From: Puniceibacterium sp. IMCC21224
GTDB lineage: Bacteria > Pseudomonadota > Alphaproteobacteria > Rhodobacterales > Rhodobacteraceae
Reading direction: 5' to 3'
Assembly: GCF_001038505.1 (NCBI RefSeq)
Contig: NZ_LDPY01000001.1
Span: forward strand, 992,001-1,056,000
DNA: 64,000 bases
This document shows, piece after piece, positions 1 to 9,250 of the stretch (its first letter is position 1; each line of letters starts with the position of its first letter). A program made the position numbers and the translations under genes. The notes beneath the pieces were generated by a model, which saw only the letters and a list, made by a program, of their open reading frames with translations, had not been told where the DNA came from and ran no database searches.

Positions 1-1638
1 GGCGACCTGCACGGCCATGCCATTGAGATCCGACCCCGAAGAGGCGGCGGTGGCCGAGGTGTTTGGCACTTTGGCGGTGTCGGTGGCGGTGATGCGGATG
101 GCATCGGTTGGCAGGCCGAAACGGGTGGCGGCGACCTGAGCGACCTTCTGAAACAGGCCCTGTCCCATTTCGGTGCCGCCATGGTTCATCGAAACCGAGC
201 CGTCCTGATACACATGCACCAGCGCGCCGGCCTGGTTGAGATGCGTGAGGGTGAAGGAGATGCCGAATTTGACCGGGGTAAGGGCGAGGCCACGTTTCAG
301 CACCGGACTGGTATCGTTCCAGGCGCGGATGGCATCGCGCCGGGCGCCGTAGTCCGAGGATTGCGCAAGCGCATCGGTCATCTCGTGCAGGATAAAATCC
401 TCGACCGGCTGGCCGTAGGGCGTTGTTTGCGGGTCGGGGTGCTGCTCGGGCGGGGTGTCAGGTGAGCGGGCTGGAAAAGTGGCGACCGGCCCGGACTGCG
501 CGGCGTAATAGTTGATCCGCCGCACCGCCAGCGGGTCGCAGTTCAGACGGTGCGCGATGTGGTCCAGCACCCGTTCGATCCCCAGCATACCCTGCGGTCC
601 GCCAAATCCGCGAAAGGCGGTGGCGCTTTGGGTGTTGGTCTTGAGGCGATGGCTTTCGATCCGCACTGCGGGCAGGTTGTAGGCGTTGTCGGCGTGCAGC
701 ATGGCGCGGTCGGCCACCGGGATCGACAGATCCTGCGCCCAGCCACAGCGGGTCATCTGAACAAATTCCACCCCGTCAATGCGTCCGGAATCGTCAAACC
801 CGGCGCGGTATTCGATCTGGAAATCGTGCCGTTTGCCGGTGATCATCATGTCATCGTCGCGGTCATAGCGCATCTTGCAGGGCTTGCATGTCAGGCGCGC
901 GGCCACGGCGCAGGCCACGGCCAGCGCGTTCCCCTGACTTTCCTTGCCGCCAAAGCCACCGCCCATGCGCCGGGTTTCGACCCGCACGCCATGCATCGGC
1001 AGGTTCAGCGCCTCGGCGACTTTGTGCTGGATTTCTGTCGGGTGCTGGGTTGAACTGTGCACCAGCATATCGCCGTCATCCTGTGGCAGAACCAGCGCAG
1101 CCTGACCTTCGAGGTAGAAATGCTCTTGCGCGCCCATGTCGATGCGGCCTTCGATCCGGTGCGTGGCGGCATCAATCGCCTCTCCTGCGTCGCCCTTTTC
1201 CCAGATCCGGGGGCCGTCCTCGAACCGGCTGTCGGCGGCCAGCGCGTCCTCAACCGTGAGGATGGCATCGCGCTCGGCATAGGTGATCTTGGCCAGTCGC
1301 GCGGCACGGCGTGCGGCAAGGTGCGAGCGGGCGACAACCAAGAAGACTGGCTGGCCGTAATAATGGATTGTGGCACCAGACAACAGCGGTTCGTCATGTG
1401 CCGAGGGTGAGACATCATTGGCAAAGGGCAGATCCCGCGCCGCGAGCACGGCGACGACTCCGGGGGCGGTGCGCACTGGCGTAAGGTCGAGCGCGGTGAT
1501 GCGGCCCGCAGCGATCGTGGCGGTGCCAAAGGCAAGGTGCAGCGTACCTGTCGGTGTTGGGATGTCATCAACATAGCGCGCAGCACCGGTTACGTGCAGG
1601 CGGGCGGCGTCGTGGGGCAGGGGTTTGGCGACACTCAT
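1..1638 (-). CDS. xdhB: Xanthine dehydrogenase molybdopterin-binding subunit (partial, C-terminus beyond left edge)
   Basis: Large subunit of xanthine dehydrogenase, which carries the molybdenum cofactor and hydroxylates hypoxanthine/xanthine to urate in the cytoplasm. The start is the ATG at 1638 (MSVAKPLPHDAARLHVTG) and the frame stays open through base 1, giving the first 546 residues. Visible family signatures are the N-terminal RYVDDIP motif, the GGGFGGKES loop, the AFRGFGGPQG motif that contributes the substrate-binding arginine, and TAASSGSDLNGMAVQ near the cut. It lies 124 bp downstream of xdhA on the same strand, so the two are probably co-transcribed. An xdhC maturation gene, usual after xdhB, would lie beyond the edge. 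The family call is firm; purine specificity rests on the two-subunit XdhAB architecture. Confidence 0.93.
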   Translation of the reverse strand, partial: MSVAKPLPHDAARLHVTGAARYVDDIPTPTGTLHLAFGTATIAAGRITALDLTPVRTAPGVVAVLAARDLPFANDVSPSAHDEPLLSGATIHYYGQPVFLVVARSHLAARRAARLAKITYAERDAILTVEDALAADSRFEDGPRIWEKGDAGEAIDAATHRIEGRIDMGAQEHFYLEGQAALVLPQDDGDMLVHSSTQHPTEIQHKVAEALNLPMHGVRVETRRMGGGFGGKESQGNALAVACAVAARLTCKPCKMRYDRDDDMMITGKRHDFQIEYRAGFDDSGRIDGVEFVQMTRCGWAQDLSIPVADRAMLHADNAYNLPAVRIESHRLKTNTQSATAFRGFGGPQGMLGIERVLDHIAHRLNCDPLAVRRINYYAAQSGPVATFPARSPDTPPEQHPDPQTTPYGQPVEDFILHEMTDALAQSSDYGARRDAIRAWNDTSPVLKRGLALTPVKFGISFTLTHLNQAGALVHVYQDGSVSMNHGGTEMGQGLFQKVAQVAATRFGLPTDAIRITATDTAKVPNTSATAASSGSDLNGMAVQVA

Positions 1639-1762
1639 TTCTGGCGCTCCGGTCCTGTGAATTGCGCTGGACCGATGGGCTGACGCCGGACGTGTACTGT
1701 GGATATGGTGGCAGCAAAGTCTGTGCGTGCCGGTCGACGGTTATTCCAGGGGGTGGGGCGGG

Positions 1763-3196
1763 TCATGCAGAGACCTCGTGAACATTGGCCGGGGTGCCGT
1801 TGTCCTCGTGGAAATAGCGGGTCAGCATGTTACGGGCAGCGGTCAGGCGGTATTCTGCGCTGGCACGCATGTCCGACAGGGGCGCGAAATCCTGCTCCCA
1901 GGCGGGGTCGGCTTTGGCGATGCTGCGCAGAGTCCAGGCATTGCCGATCAGAGCGGTTTCGACCGCAGAGGCGCGTTTGGGGATGCCCGCCATGCCGCCA
2001 TAGGCGATGCGCGCGGCGGTGACGACGCCGTCGTCAACCGTGACAGACAGGCAACCGCAGACAGCAGAGATATCCTGATCAAACCGCTTGGACAGTTTAT
2101 AGCATTTCAGCCGGTCGGGCTGGCGCGGGATCGATACCGCCGCGACAAATTCACCGGGGGCGCGGTCCTGTTTGCCATATTCACGAAAAAAGGCACCGAT
2201 CTGGATGGCGCGGCTGGTGTCACGGCTGCGCAGATGCAGCGTGGCATCCAGTGCAATCAGCGCGGGGGGATTGTCACCGATGGGCGAGCCGTTGGCGATG
2301 TTGCCGCCAATGGTGGCGGCGGCGCGGACCTGGGCCGAGCCATATCGACGGATCATTTCGCCGTAAGACGGATGGTGCGGGCGGACCGAGTCCAGCACGC
2401 GGTCCATGGTCACTCCTGCGCCGATGTATATTTCGTCTTCCGTTTCCGAGATTTCCTGAAGCTCGCGGCAGCGGTTGAGGAAAATCACCGGCCCAAGTGG
2501 GCGGAATTGCTTGGTCACCCATAGACCGACATCGGTGGCGCCGGCGATCAGAGTTGCGTCGGGTTGCGCGGCAAAGGCGTCGGCAAGGGCGTCGATGGTC
2601 TCTGGTGCCTGTGCTGTGGTGGTTTGAACTGCGGCGGGCGTGGTGCCAGAGGCTATTGCGTCAAAGGTCCGACCGCTTTCAGTGCTCGCCCCTGCCGCGA
2701 GCTTTGCGCCGTCGTCCAGCCAGGTGGGAATGGGGGCCGAAGCCGCACTGTTCGCCGCACGGATGATCGGTGCGTAACCGGTGCAGCGGCACAGATTGCC
2801 GGCCAGAGCATCGTCAAATCGGGTGTCGCCATTGCAATGTGCTGTGACCATCGACACCACAAAGCCCGGTGTGCAGAATCCGCATTGCGAGCCATGGCAG
2901 TCAATCATCGCCTGCTGCATCGGATGCAGCGTGCCATTGGGGCCGATAATCCCCTCAACGGTGCGCACTGCACGGCCTTGGAGCTGCGGCAGCAAAAGAA
3001 TGCAGGCATTCAACGCGCGCGCCGCCCCCGAATGATCCGTGATCATCACCGTACAGGCGCCACAATCACCTTCGTTGCAGCCCTCTTTGGTGCCGGTGAG
3101 GCCGCGTTCCTCGCGCAGCCAGTCGAGCAGCGTGACCGTTGGATCGACATCCCGCAGCGACACACTCTCTCCGTTCAGAAGAAATGTAATATCCAT
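1763..3196 (-). CDS. xdhA: Xanthine dehydrogenase small subunit (2Fe-2S and FAD domains)
   Basis: Electron-transfer subunit of xanthine dehydrogenase, 477 residues. The N-terminal plant-type ferredoxin domain shows [11 protein letters not shown] (C40, C45, C48). A helical 2Fe-2S domain follows, with CGFCTPGF and CRCTGY. From about residue 185 comes the CO-dehydrogenase-type FAD domain (ATLIAGATD, then [15 protein letters not shown]). The ATG at 3196 ([10 protein letters not shown]) is chosen because the ferredoxin fold begins there; the frame is open for 64 more codons upstream, but that part resembles no domain. Electrons would pass from Mo in XdhB through two 2Fe-2S clusters and FAD to NAD+. 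It is the first gene of the minus-strand xdhAB unit. Confidence 0.95.
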   Translation of the reverse strand: MDITFLLNGESVSLRDVDPTVTLLDWLREERGLTGTKEGCNEGDCGACTVMITDHSGAARALNACILLLPQLQGRAVRTVEGIIGPNGTLHPMQQAMIDCHGSQCGFCTPGFVVSMVTAHCNGDTRFDDALAGNLCRCTGYAPIIRAANSAASAPIPTWLDDGAKLAAGASTESGRTFDAIASGTTPAAVQTTTAQAPETIDALADAFAAQPDATLIAGATDVGLWVTKQFRPLGPVIFLNRCRELQEISETEDEIYIGAGVTMDRVLDSVRPHHPSYGEMIRRYGSAQVRAAATIGGNIANGSPIGDNPPALIALDATLHLRSRDTSRAIQIGAFFREYGKQDRAPGEFVAAVSIPRQPDRLKCYKLSKRFDQDISAVCGCLSVTVDDGVVTAARIAYGGMAGIPKRASAVETALIGNAWTLRSIAKADPAWEQDFAPLSDMRASAEYRLTAARNMLTRYFHEDNGTPANVHEVSA

Positions 3197-3554
3197 CAAT
3201 AAAACCGCCGCCTTACCGTTTGGTCGTTGTCCGGAATGCGCGCCCTCGATGCGGCGTAGAAAGCGATTGCCCGGTGGGATCAGGCTAGGCAAGCTTTGCC
3301 CTAGGATGCAAGCCCCTTGCCGGTGCTTCGTGTCGTTTTGGCTGGGCAACTGCGGCAAGATCGGGCAGTTTCCCTGATTTGGGGGCAAACTGTGCCGACA
3401 AAACCGCTGGTCGGGGCGGCTATCCCACGCATTTCCCGATCTGCCGCGGCGTAAGATTGCGTTGGCCGGTTGAAAACCAGGTTTCGGATTGCTGCCCGAC
3501 CGCCTTGCAATTATTGGAACAGGTAATCGTCAAAGGGAATAAGAGGTCATCTTT
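3197..3554. other. Divergent intergenic region between xdhA and the VPLPA-CTERM gene
   Basis: 358 bases with no convincing gene. The open frames here lack ribosome-binding sites and domain similarity. It must hold the promoters of xdhA (minus) and of the surface-protein gene (plus). AAGAGG at 3541-3546 is the probable ribosome-binding site for the GTG at 3555. No clear operator dyad was seen. Confidence 0.5.
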
Positions 3555-4190
3555 GTGAAACACATTCTTTTGGCAGGGGTCTTTATCGCGTCAATCGGCA
3601 CAGCGTCGCAGGCGGCACTGGTGGCGGATGTGTCCGGTGTGGTGGGGTTGGGTTACACCGCGATCAGCTTTCGCGAGTCTTCAACCGCAGTGGGCGACGG
3701 TTATTTCCAGTACGGTAGCGACATGTCCATTGGTGATGCATGGCAGAACCTTGGTGATTTCACCGGGATCAACGATTTTGAAATCCTGTCGCCCATCTAT
3801 GGCAACGCTGAAATCAACATCGGCGCAGGCGGATCAGCCGTCACACGTGGAATCGACATGTTCTATGTGAATCATGACCTCACGTTCGGTGACGCTTTTG
3901 GCGTCGGAGTTGTTGGGCCGGACAATTTCACCTTTGCCACGGGCGATCTGGTCAGTTGGAGTGGTGAGTTGGTCTTTGCTACGGATATCTCGGATATGGT
4001 GAATTTTACCGGATCTCGCAGTTACTTTGGCAGCGCCTATGGCGGCGGCGGAACCCAGTTGGATCTTGAGCTGATCTTCAATGCCAAGCTGGCGTCGGTG
4101 CCGCTGCCTGCTAGCTTGCCGCTGGCGTTGGCCGGGCTGTTGGCTATGGTCGGGCTGGGCTGGTCCAGGGCGCGCCGCCGGAAAACCTGA
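3555..4190 (+). CDS. VPLPA-CTERM sorting domain protein (exported)
   Basis: Exported protein of 211 residues. It starts at GTG 3555, eight bases after an AAGAGG ribosome-binding site. Residues 1-20 form a signal peptide ending TASQA|A. The C-terminus carries the sorting signal VPLPASLPLALAGLLAMVG followed by WSRARRRKT: a VPLPA box, one hydrophobic helix and a basic tail, the rhodobacterial variant of PEP-CTERM. Family knowledge says such proteins are processed by an exosortase/archaeosortase-like membrane protease and tied to extracellular polymer or surface layers. No exosortase or polysaccharide genes lie nearby, so the sorting machinery must be elsewhere. The central region is rich in Gly, Asp, Phe and Thr and matches no domain I recognise. 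It is monocistronic, with a strong terminator right behind it. Confidence 0.88.
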   Translation: MKHILLAGVFIASIGTASQAALVADVSGVVGLGYTAISFRESSTAVGDGYFQYGSDMSIGDAWQNLGDFTGINDFEILSPIYGNAEINIGAGGSAVTRGIDMFYVNHDLTFGDAFGVGVVGPDNFTFATGDLVSWSGELVFATDISDMVNFTGSRSYFGSAYGGGGTQLDLELIFNAKLASVPLPASLPLALAGLLAMVGLGWSRARRRKT

Positions 4191-4219
4191 CGCGCCGAGT
4201 ATTTCACAAAATTGATGGT

Positions 4220-4249
4220 AGAGACCACAAGCGATTGTGGTCTCTTTGT
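4220..4249 (+). terminator. Rho-independent terminator after the VPLPA-CTERM gene
   Basis: Perfect 11-bp stem (AGAGACCACAA at 4220-4230 with TTGTGGTCTCT at 4235-4245), GCGA loop, then a short T-rich run. It lies 30 bp after the stop and 24 bp before dnaE, insulating the two. Confidence 0.85.
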
Positions 4250-4272
4250 CATTGGGCCGCTAGATTCACACC

Positions 4273-7200
4273 ATGTCTCAGCATCCTCGATTCGTTCATC
4301 TGCGTGTTCACACCGAATATTCCCTGCTCGAAGGCGCCGTGCGGCTGAAAAAGCTGCCCGCGCTTTGCGAGGCGGCGAATATGCCGGCCGTGGCGATCAC
4401 CGACACCAACAACCTGTTTGCCGCGCTGGAGTTTTCGATTGCGGCCAGCGGGGCAGGGGTGCAGCCGATTATCGGCTGTCAGGTTGATCTGCGGCTTGCC
4501 GATCCTGCTCCGGGCGAACGGCCACGTGATCCCGCGGGCCTTGTCCTGCTGGCGCAGAATGAGCGTGGCTACCAGAACCTGATGAAGCTCAACTCGTGCC
4601 TCTATTTGCGCGGTGACGGGCAGTTGGCGCATGTCACGTCCGAAGATCTGGCGCAGCACGCCGACGGCGTCATCTGTCTGAGTGGCGGGCCCGACGGGCC
4701 GGTCGGACAATTGTTGCAACAGGGTCAGCGCGGGGCCGCTGAGGCGCTGATGGGGCGTCTGGCGCAGATCTTTGGTGACCGGCTGTATGTCGAATTGCAG
4801 CGCCACCCCGGCGAGTCGGGGCTGCCCGAGAATGAGCGCGCCTCAGAGCGCGGTTTTGTCGAGATGGCCTATGCGATGAACCTGCCGCTGGTCGCCACCA
4901 ACGACGTTTATTTCCCGAAATCCCAGATGTACGAAGCGCATGACGCGCTGATCTGTATCGCCGACGGGGCCTATGTCGATCAAAAGGAAGACCGGCGCAA
5001 ACTGACGCCGCAGCACTACTTTAAATCGCCGCAAGAGATGGCAACGCTGTTCGCCGATCTGCCCGAAGCGATCGAGAACACGGTCGAAATCGCGCGTCGT
5101 TGCGCCTTTATGGCCTACCGGCGCGACCCGATCCTGCCGAAATTCGCCGATAACGAGATTGAGGAACTGCGCCGTCAGGCCAAAGAAGGTTTGGTCGAAC
5201 GGCTGCGGGTGATCCCGCATGCGACCAGCGTCGAAGACTATGAAAAGCGGCTCGAATTCGAACTGGGCATTATCGAGGGCATGGGATTTCCCGGCTATTT
5301 CCTGATCGTTGCCGATTTCATCAAATGGGCCAAGGATCAGAACATTCCCGTCGGGCCGGGGCGAGGGTCTGGCGCTGGTTCCCTCGTCGCCTACGCGCTG
5401 ACCATTACCGATCTTGATCCGCTGCGATATTCCTTGCTGTTCGAACGCTTCCTGAACCCGGAACGGGTTTCGATGCCCGACTTTGACATCGACTTTTGCA
5501 TGGACCGCCGGGAAGAGGTGATCCGCTATGTGCAGGATCGCTATGGCCGCGACAAGGTCGGCCAGATCATCACGTTCGGTGCGCTGCTGTCCAAGGCGGC
5601 AGTGCGCGATATCGGCCGTGTGTTGCAGATGCCTTACGGCCAGGTTGACCGCCTGTCCAAGATGATCCCGGTCGAGGGCGTGAAACCTGTCAGCATCGAA
5701 AAGGCGCTGGCGGATGAGCCGCGCCTGCGCGAAGAGGCCCGCAACGAAGAGGTCGTCGCCCGACTGCTCGAATATGGCCAACAGGTTGAAGGGCTGTTGC
5801 GCAACGCCTCGACCCACGCCGCCGGGGTTGTGATCGGCGACCGTCCACTGGATGAGCTGGTGCCGCTCTATCAGGATCCGCGATCCGATATGCCCGCGAC
5901 GCAGTTCAACATGAAATGGGTCGAACAGGCCGGTCTGGTGAAATTCGACTTTCTGGGCCTGAAAACCCTGACCGTGATCCAGAATGCCGTTGACCTGATC
6001 AAGAAGGGCGGGCGGCATTTGCACATCGCCGCCGATGGCACGGAGCTTTATGAACCGCCCGAGGTGGCGATCGACGATATCGGCGCGATTCCGCTGGATG
6101 ACGAGGCGTCGTACAAACTCTATGCAGCGGCCAAGACTGTGGCGGTGTTTCAGGTGGAATCCAGCGGCATGATGGACGCGCTGAAGCGGATGAAGCCGAC
6201 CTGCATCGAGGATATCGTGGCGCTGGTCGCGCTCTACCGTCCCGGACCGATGGAGAATATTCCGACCTATTGCGAGGTCAAAAACGGCCTCAAGGAACGC
6301 GAATCCGTCCACCCGCTGATCGACCATATCCTTGAGGAAACCCAAGGGATCATCGTTTATCAGGAACAGGTGATGCAGATCGCGCAGGTCATGGCCGGCT
6401 ACAGCCTTGGCGGCGCCGACCTGCTGCGCCGCGCCATGGGTAAAAAGATCAAAGAGGCGATGGACGCCGAACGCCCCAAGTTCGAAAAGGGCGCGGGTGA
6501 AAACGGTGTGGCCAAGAAAAAGGCCTCCGAAGTCTTCGATCTACTGGAAAAATTCGCCAACTACGGTTTCAACAAATCGCACGCGGCGGCCTATGCGGTG
6601 GTCAGCTATCAGACCGCATGGCTCAAGGCGAACCACCCGGTCGAATTCATGGCCGGGGTGATGAACTGCGATATCCACCTGACTGACAAGCTGTCGAACT
6701 ATTTCGAAGAGGTCCGCAAGGGGTTGTCGCTGCCCTATGTGCCGCCCTGCGTGAACCGGTCTCAGGCCTCTTTTGACGTCCAGGACGGCGCGCTGGTCTA
6801 TGCGCTGGGCGCACTCAAGAATGTCGGTCTTGATGCGATGCGGCTGGTGGTCGAGGGTCGCAGCGACAAGCCCTTTGTCAACCTGTTCGACGTGGCGCGG
6901 CGGGTGGATCTGAAGCGTGTCGGCAAACGCCCACTGGAAATGCTGGCGCGGGCCGGAGCGTTTGATCAGCTCGATTCCAACCGGCGACGGGTGTTCGAAG
7001 CGCTTGACCCGTTAGTGGGATATTCAGCGGCGATCCATGAACAAAAGGCATCGGCACAGGTATCGCTGTTTGGAGAAGCGGGCGACGATCTGCCCGAACC
7101 GCGTCTGCCGCCGGTGAACGACTGGATGCCCGCCGAACGTCTGAGTGAGGAATTCAAGGCTATCGGCTTTTACCTCTCGGGTCATCCTCTGGATGATTAC

Positions 7201-7773
7201 ATGGGGGCGCTGAAGCGCAAGAATGTCCTGACGCTGGATGAACTTATGGTCAAGGCCGAGCGCGGCGCCTGCGTCGCCAAACTCGCGGGTGTGGTTGCCG
7301 GTCGGCAAGAGCGCAAGTCGGCGCGTGGCAACCGGTTTGCCTTTGCACAATTATCCGACACAACCGGAAATTACGAGGTGACGCTGTTTTCCGAGACACT
7401 GGAAAAATCGCGCGAGTTTCTGGAAACCGGGGCCAAGGTGGTGGTCACGGTCGAAGCAACGATGGAGAGTGATCAGCTCAAACTGCTCGGCCGGTCTGTC
7501 GCGCCGGTTGACGTCGCAGTGGCCGATGCCGGGTCGTCGGGCTTGCGGATCTTTGTCGATGATGCGGCAGCGATTGCGCACATCGCGTCGGTTCTGGGAC
7601 GCGCGGCGGACCAATTGCCCAAGGCGGCGCGCGGGCCGGTACAGTTGTGTCTGAGCCATGCAGGCCTGCCGGGCGAAGTTGAAATTGCCCTTGATCAGCA
7701 GTTTCCGGTCAATCCCGAGATCAAGGGCGCAATCAAGTCGCTGGGCGGTATCCTCGCGGTCGAAGAGTTCTGA
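4273..7773 (+). CDS. dnaE: DNA polymerase III subunit alpha
   Basis: Catalytic subunit of the replicative DNA polymerase, 1166 residues, the normal DnaE1 length. The N-terminal PHP domain begins FVHLRVHTEYSLLEGA. The C-family core shows GPGRGSGAGSLVAYAL (from residue 361) and the catalytic MPDFDIDFCM, with D403 and D405, followed by ITFGALLSKAAVRD. The finger region has GPMENIPTYC and GFNKSHAAAYA. A helix-hairpin-helix region and a C-terminal OB fold (VAKLAGVVAGRQE) complete the protein. It starts at ATG 4273 (MSQHPRFVHL). It is flanked by terminator-like and intergenic sequence, so it is likely a single-gene unit. Confidence 0.98.
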   Translation: MSQHPRFVHLRVHTEYSLLEGAVRLKKLPALCEAANMPAVAITDTNNLFAALEFSIAASGAGVQPIIGCQVDLRLADPAPGERPRDPAGLVLLAQNERGYQNLMKLNSCLYLRGDGQLAHVTSEDLAQHADGVICLSGGPDGPVGQLLQQGQRGAAEALMGRLAQIFGDRLYVELQRHPGESGLPENERASERGFVEMAYAMNLPLVATNDVYFPKSQMYEAHDALICIADGAYVDQKEDRRKLTPQHYFKSPQEMATLFADLPEAIENTVEIARRCAFMAYRRDPILPKFADNEIEELRRQAKEGLVERLRVIPHATSVEDYEKRLEFELGIIEGMGFPGYFLIVADFIKWAKDQNIPVGPGRGSGAGSLVAYALTITDLDPLRYSLLFERFLNPERVSMPDFDIDFCMDRREEVIRYVQDRYGRDKVGQIITFGALLSKAAVRDIGRVLQMPYGQVDRLSKMIPVEGVKPVSIEKALADEPRLREEARNEEVVARLLEYGQQVEGLLRNASTHAAGVVIGDRPLDELVPLYQDPRSDMPATQFNMKWVEQAGLVKFDFLGLKTLTVIQNAVDLIKKGGRHLHIAADGTELYEPPEVAIDDIGAIPLDDEASYKLYAAAKTVAVFQVESSGMMDALKRMKPTCIEDIVALVALYRPGPMENIPTYCEVKNGLKERESVHPLIDHILEETQGIIVYQEQVMQIAQVMAGYSLGGADLLRRAMGKKIKEAMDAERPKFEKGAGENGVAKKKASEVFDLLEKFANYGFNKSHAAAYAVVSYQTAWLKANHPVEFMAGVMNCDIHLTDKLSNYFEEVRKGLSLPYVPPCVNRSQASFDVQDGALVYALGALKNVGLDAMRLVVEGRSDKPFVNLFDVARRVDLKRVGKRPLEMLARAGAFDQLDSNRRRVFEALDPLVGYSAAIHEQKASAQVSLFGEAGDDLPEPRLPPVNDWMPAERLSEEFKAIGFYLSGHPLDDYMGALKRKNVLTLDELMVKAERGACVAKLAGVVAGRQERKSARGNRFAFAQLSDTTGNYEVTLFSETLEKSREFLETGAKVVVTVEATMESDQLKLLGRSVAPVDVAVADAGSSGLRIFVDDAAAIAHIASVLGRAADQLPKAARGPVQLCLSHAGLPGEVEIALDQQFPVNPEIKGAIKSLGGILAVEEF

Positions 7774-7908
7774 GACCCTGTATCGGCGGAAGTTGGCGGT
7801 GCGACGGGCGGATCGTGGCGTGTCCTCACGTCGCAGGCGCGGTGCGCTAGACCTTTGGCACAGTTCTGCGCTAGGTGTCCCGGGTGGGATGAGACTAGGA
7901 GAAGTGCC

Positions 7909-8856
7909 GTGCGCCGTATCATGACGGGTGTACTTGTTTTGCTGTTGGCGGCAGGTTGCAGCGATCCGCTGCGCAATGTCGACAAGCTGTCGGATGTGCC
8001 GCTGGCCGAAGATGCCGCCAGCGTTGACGCCCTTCCCGGCGCGGTGGAATCCAGTGCCGAGGGTGGATTTCTGACCGCGCAGGCTGATTCGCCGACTCCG
8101 ATCCCCGCAGAGCCAAAGCCCAAAGGCGGGCTGTTGGGGTTTTTCGCAGGCAAGGCGGCTAAGGCCAAGTCCAGCCCGTCGGCAGGTGACGCACTTGAGG
8201 GCAGTGTTGGTGATGATACGGCGCTGTCGGTGCCCAGTGAAGATGCCGTCCAAGAGACACAGGTTGCCGCGCTGTCGCCTTCTGGGGGCTCTGATCGCAA
8301 GAGCGGTGGCGGGGGGCTGTTCGGTTTTCTGGGCGGTGGTGGTGCCAAGACACCGGATCCGAATGCACCAGACAACCGCCAGGTCGGTCCCGGTGTGACC
8401 CTGCCATTTGGGGAAATTGCGCGGATCTGCGCCCTGCCGGAACGGGCGCTGGGCACGCTGGTCGAACGCTATCCCGAACGCGGTCGGGGTTATGCGCTGT
8501 ATGACAGCAAACCGGGCAACAATGCCGCGCACAACTGGTACCTGACCGGCTTTGATGATGGCTGTGCGCGCCAGTTCACGGCGGCGCTTGCGATGTTTGG
8601 CGCACCCGAGATGCATGAGCAGTTGCGCTATGGCCTGCCCTCGGCCTCAGTACCCTATTCTCCGACGGATACGGCCTACGAGCAGGTCAAGTCGCGGGTT
8701 TGTGGCGCGCGCACCGGCCAGCCCTGCGGTCGCAAGATCGGTGCACTGTCCAAAGATACCGCCTTTGTCAGCGTCTATGAACGCTTTGGCGGCAGTTCGG
8801 GTTGGAACGACCTTTTGCTACATGACGGCGATGTGGTTGCCTCGGATCTCAACTGA
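7909..8856 (+). CDS. Putative lipoprotein with glycine-rich low-complexity linker
   Basis: Protein of 315 residues with a lipoprotein signal: MRRIM, a hydrophobic stretch, and lipobox LAAGC (cysteine at residue 20). It is therefore probably lipidated and membrane-anchored facing the periplasm. I choose GTG 7909 because AGGAGA at 7897-7902 is correctly spaced; ATG 7921 would sit about 19 bases from it. Residues 40-150 are low complexity, with two similar glycine/phenylalanine segments (GGLLGFFAGK and GGLFGFLGGG). The C-terminal half (from PFGEIARICALPE) is the conserved-looking part, with cysteines at ICALP, DGCAR, RVCGA and QPCGR that could form disulfides. I do not recognise a function. It follows dnaE by 135 bp and is convergent with slyX. 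Confidence 0.75.
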   Translation: MRRIMTGVLVLLLAAGCSDPLRNVDKLSDVPLAEDAASVDALPGAVESSAEGGFLTAQADSPTPIPAEPKPKGGLLGFFAGKAAKAKSSPSAGDALEGSVGDDTALSVPSEDAVQETQVAALSPSGGSDRKSGGGGLFGFLGGGGAKTPDPNAPDNRQVGPGVTLPFGEIARICALPERALGTLVERYPERGRGYALYDSKPGNNAAHNWYLTGFDDGCARQFTAALAMFGAPEMHEQLRYGLPSASVPYSPTDTAYEQVKSRVCGARTGQPCGRKIGALSKDTAFVSVYERFGGSSGWNDLLLHDGDVVASDLN

Positions 8857-8892
8857 TCCCCGACCGGAGTGGGCTGTTGACACCTGTGCGTC

Positions 8893-9099
8893 TCAGTAAT
8901 GCGGCGGGCGTTCGTCGCCAAGGACGATGCCGCCACCGGCATCGGTTTCGCGCGCGGCCTCACGCCGCATCAGCAGATCGACCCGTGTGGTGAGGCGGGC
9001 AATCTCATTGTCCTGACGCGCCACGACATCGGACAGATCGTCCAGCGCGCGCAGGATATGAGCAAGGCGTTCTTCGATGGGATGCGTGTCGCTGGGCAT
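8893..9099 (-). CDS. slyX: SlyX family protein
   Basis: Small coiled-coil protein of 68 residues: ATG at 9099, AAGGAG ribosome-binding site just upstream. The core RLAHILRALDDLSDVVARQD followed by NEIARLTTRVDLLMRRE is a heptad-like helix, and the C-terminus GDERPPHY matches the SlyX ending (the P-P-H-Y tail is the family hallmark). Function is not established; the E. coli gene is only known as a neighbour of slyD. It is convergent with the lipoprotein gene and divergent from hisS. Confidence 0.85.
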   Translation of the reverse strand: MPSDTHPIEERLAHILRALDDLSDVVARQDNEIARLTTRVDLLMRREAARETDAGGGIVLGDERPPHY

Positions 9100-9250
9100 G
9101 GATGGCTCCTTTGGCTGCTGATATAATCGGTCTTGTCGGTCGCCGCAATTGCATGCCGCATAGGTCTTGCCGCCCCCGCATGTCAGGCTGACTTGCCCCG
9201 GATGGGGCAAGCGGTTAAACGGGCGGCGCATCAGGACGGGATCAGCAGCG

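Noticed and set aside
4843..6345. Long minus-strand open frame of 500 codons inside dnaE
   Set aside because: Composition mirrors the plus-strand codon bias; no domain; dnaE is certain on the other strand. Similar antisense frames over hisS (9242-10714), the class V aminotransferase (29336-30535) and the Mo hydroxylase (37065-38141) are rejected for the same reason.
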